This document shows positions 61,401-64,000 of a stretch of 64,000 bases of DNA, in pieces. A model generated the notes under the pieces. It had not been told where the DNA came from. It did not search any database and saw only the letters and a program-made list of their open reading frames with translations. This DNA is from Casuarius casuarius (lineage: Eukaryota > Chordata > Aves > Casuariiformes > Casuariidae), in NCBI GenBank assembly GCA_003342895.1, contig PTFA01000010.1, positions 8,251,286-8,315,285 of the forward strand. Reading direction: 5' to 3'. A program made the translations under genes and the position numbers. The first letter of the stretch is position 1, and each line of letters opens with the position of its first letter.

Positions 61401-64000
61401 ACTGCTTCCAGTATCCTGGCATGCACATTAAGTTACAGTATTACAGATTCCTAACTTACCTAATGTCTTCAATATATTTATGTCTTGGTTGTATCAGCAG
61501 GGTAATCATCCCTGCCTTACTAATGGCACTCTTTAAGAAATCCTGGCACACGTTTCTTTAGTAATAAGCACTTCACTTTGTCAATGACTTCACTTTCAAA
61601 AAAATCTTAACTTTCCAAGGATCTGCTTATTTTTACAGAGCATGAAAATTAAATTAACAACTTTACCTTGTGTAAATTCTTTTATCTGCTTGGAAAAAGT
61701 GCTGGTCCAAACTGTTGCACCATTTATGTGTCCCAGGTTTGGCTTCAACACTCTGTGGTTTGCATATTTGGACTCGTGATATTTTTACTGCACTTTTCTT
61801 TGTCAATGTCAACTGTAAGCTATTTTCTTTGGTCAGCTGGGTACTTTGACCAACAAATCTCCCTTCTTCTTGTACCAGTGAGATAGCTGTCAGTTAGAGG
61901 TTTGGCATGCTTAGGACTCTGCTTGACTACCCAAGATCCCAGAAAAATAAAAGCTGCAGAGACAGGGCCATAAATCATAGGAAGAAAGAAAACATTTGTA
62001 TTATGCTAGGAGCCCAGTAACACCACTGAACTTAAGAATCTGGCAGCCTTTATGTTATAACAGAATTTTCAGAGGCCATAAACATTCTCACTGGACTGAA
62101 ACTTGGCATGAAGCAATGCCATTTGACTGATCCACATTTTACCCTAAACTCTGCTTCTCATTCAAAGGCAGTGATGGTACACAGCACTCTCTATTCATAA
62201 CAAATTTGTGAGGTTTGTGCCACTGTTACAGCAAACTCTAGTGGCTACTTAAAAGCAGAGCTCTGGGGAAAGGAGTTCTTGCATTCATGTAACGAAAATT
62301 ACTGTCATTTTCTGCAGGCTTTGTCATACCCTTTTTCACCTTCACAGAAAAAGGCAAGCCGAAACAAAACCCCCCCACCCGGCTCCTTTTTCTTCTAGAA
62401 AGACTCACGGGTAACGGTGTCCATTAAAGCAACTTCTGAGCATGTCCAGTTAAGTTTTACAAAGTGCTGCTTTTATCCTACTCTGGTTAGCTCTGAGCTA
62501 CACTGTGAGGCTGTTACTGAGTTTCAAGATGCAGGTGCCTCTCTAATGCACAGTGCAGTGTATGCGGTTTTATGCACCTACATTAAACTTTTTTGAAAGC
62601 TAACACAGGCTTTCTTTGCAAGTTGCTTGGCAGGACCCTGTTTCTACTACAGTCATTCAGTATGCTATCACAGCACAGGAATACAGACTGCTTGATTTTG
62701 CAAAATGATCACAAAGTGCATATCTTGTCTGGCGTTTAACGTATGTGACTTTTCCCAAAGTGATCTTGGCTCCATTATTTCTGACTATGAAGACTTCTGT
62801 ACCTTGGTGAGCCTGTGTTTTAAAATAAAAGTGAATTCAGGGATAACTGTTCCCTAAGCCTCTGACAGATAGGATTTATTCCAAAATTAAAAGTGGCAGA
62901 TAATTATTTTTTCCTGTCTTGTTCTGCCAATAGGCTGATTTGGCCACTGCAGTCTAGAAATCTCTAAAAATTGAGGTGTGGGAAGCTTTGTAAGGGTTTT
63001 TTTCTTTATTTTGCAATCCAGAGACAGAAATCTTTTTCCTTCTTCCCTTCCTTGCTGTTCACCCATCTGTCTACTAGATATAGCAAAAATCTGAAGTCAA
63101 AGATAACCTTGGCCAAAGGCTATATGAAAGTCTCAACCTAGGTGACATGAGATCTTCACAGATCTGCAGAATTTGATATACCAAGACCATCAGTCTATGT
63201 TCGATGCATCATCATCAAGACTGACATTCTCCCTTGAGCTGGGATTCAGAGAAAAATAAAATTTGTTGATTATGTTCCTATTTCCCAAGAGGTCCAAGGC
63301 TTCCAGATACCTTCTACTAGGCAGAGCACTGCTGAGCTCCATTTTGTCAGCTTGAAGCATCGTTATGGTATTACCTTAATGGACTTTAAACAGACCTGAG
63401 GCTTCTGCTGCTCTGTGCAAATGAGAGATATCCACATCTAATATGCCAAGTGCACCTTGCTTTTCTCTTGGAGGAAGCCAGCACTGGACCATGGGGTACG
63501 TTGCCTCAACTTCTGAAGGTTGGAATCAGACGCTAGCTCTTTGCAACATACCTACATCCAGGATTTCAGCACAGGAAAAGTGAGGCCTTTTCACATGAGC
63601 AAATGAATTATTCAGATCATTCCATGGTGAGGTGGGGCTTAGGATTTTATTGCACATTGTTTACCATTACACTGTTGCCTGAAAATGCTCACTATTTAAT
63701 CAAGCGTACAGTGGAAAAGCGCTGCAGCTGAAAAAGAAATAAGTATAGTATCCTGCTTGTTTCAGTGCATCTCGGTTACCTGTGGGAAAGCATTTGGTGG
63801 CCTTAGGAGGTGGAAGAAGCAAGTTAGATATCAGCCTTCATGCTGAGATGTGGAGGTACTGAATAAAATGAAGAAAGGTCCTAAAATGTATAGACAAGTC
63901 TTGGCTGTTGCTGTTTGGAGCAGAAGGATGTTGCCTAGAAAGCAGAGAGAAATCTGGTCATGCTAAGAAAAACTTTGCTTCAGTGATAATATCAAAGTCT
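58456..64000. other. Non-coding unique DNA
   Basis: No supported gene, RNA or repeat. An ATG in a perfect Kozak context (CCACCATGG near 59948) opens about 43 codons to 60078 but is unrecognised. A 13-nt poly-T lies at 60155-60167. 62370-62570 keeps a few CpGs and might be regulatory, without enough evidence to call. Confidence 0.6.

Noticed and set aside
1..64000. CRISPR arrays, operons, prokaryotic or phage genes
   Set aside because: No spaced direct repeats and no dense long frames. CR1 elements and general texture show vertebrate nuclear DNA.

Overview
The window reads as vertebrate nuclear DNA, most likely from a bird. It is AT-rich and poor in CpG, it has no long open frames, and its most recognisable repeats are CR1 LINE 3' ends of the sauropsid type. 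Repeat density is low, which fits a bird better than a turtle or crocodilian. The species cannot be named from the sequence. One ambiguous base (position 32424) marks it as assembled genomic sequence. I see no protein-coding gene I can defend. The longest open frame is 172 codons (minus strand, 10950-11468) and has no recognisable domain. The others look like chance frames in AT-rich DNA.

Layout. 1-8.7 kb: unique non-coding DNA with a decayed hAT-type transposon (1841-2052) and two blocks that look like conserved regulatory sequence (about 5960-6215 and 7141-7640). 8.7-22 kb: a short CR1 end (8690-8750), a possible ancient repeat (11380-11520), another regulatory-looking block (13010-13265), a 10-bp hairpin (19378-19407) and an (AAAAC)n microsatellite. 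22-25 kb: two minus-oriented CR1 fragments (21980-22315, 24590-24895). Between them lies a pair of inverted segments of about 90 bp (22990-23080 and 24008-24096), not obviously CR1. 25-43.8 kb: mostly unique DNA, with a strand-asymmetric purine/pyrimidine tract (29941-30365), a block of repeated ATGGC motifs (30385-30560), a possible 41-nt micro-exon (33410-33450), a regulatory-looking block (34975-35420), a possible old repeat (36110-36450) and a possible 5' coding exon (41950-42012).

43.86-45.15 kb is the clearest anomaly. It is a CpG-rich block with the layout of an endogenous retrovirus LTR: a CCAAT/TATA-like promoter, a 101-bp tandem duplication, a CT-rich tract, AATAAA and a CA end. A run of 13 C and a short internal remnant follow. 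It appears to be the youngest insertion in the window. 45.2-64 kb: a plus-oriented CR1 end (48240-48600), a second decayed hAT end (about 50560-50645), two very AT-rich tracts (57296-57370, 58325-58455) and otherwise unremarkable DNA.

Overall this is most simply a gene desert or part of a large intron. I did not find a new biological system. The best leads are the LTR block, the inverted repeat pair at 23-24 kb, and a few exon-like or regulatory-looking segments that need alignment or transcript data.
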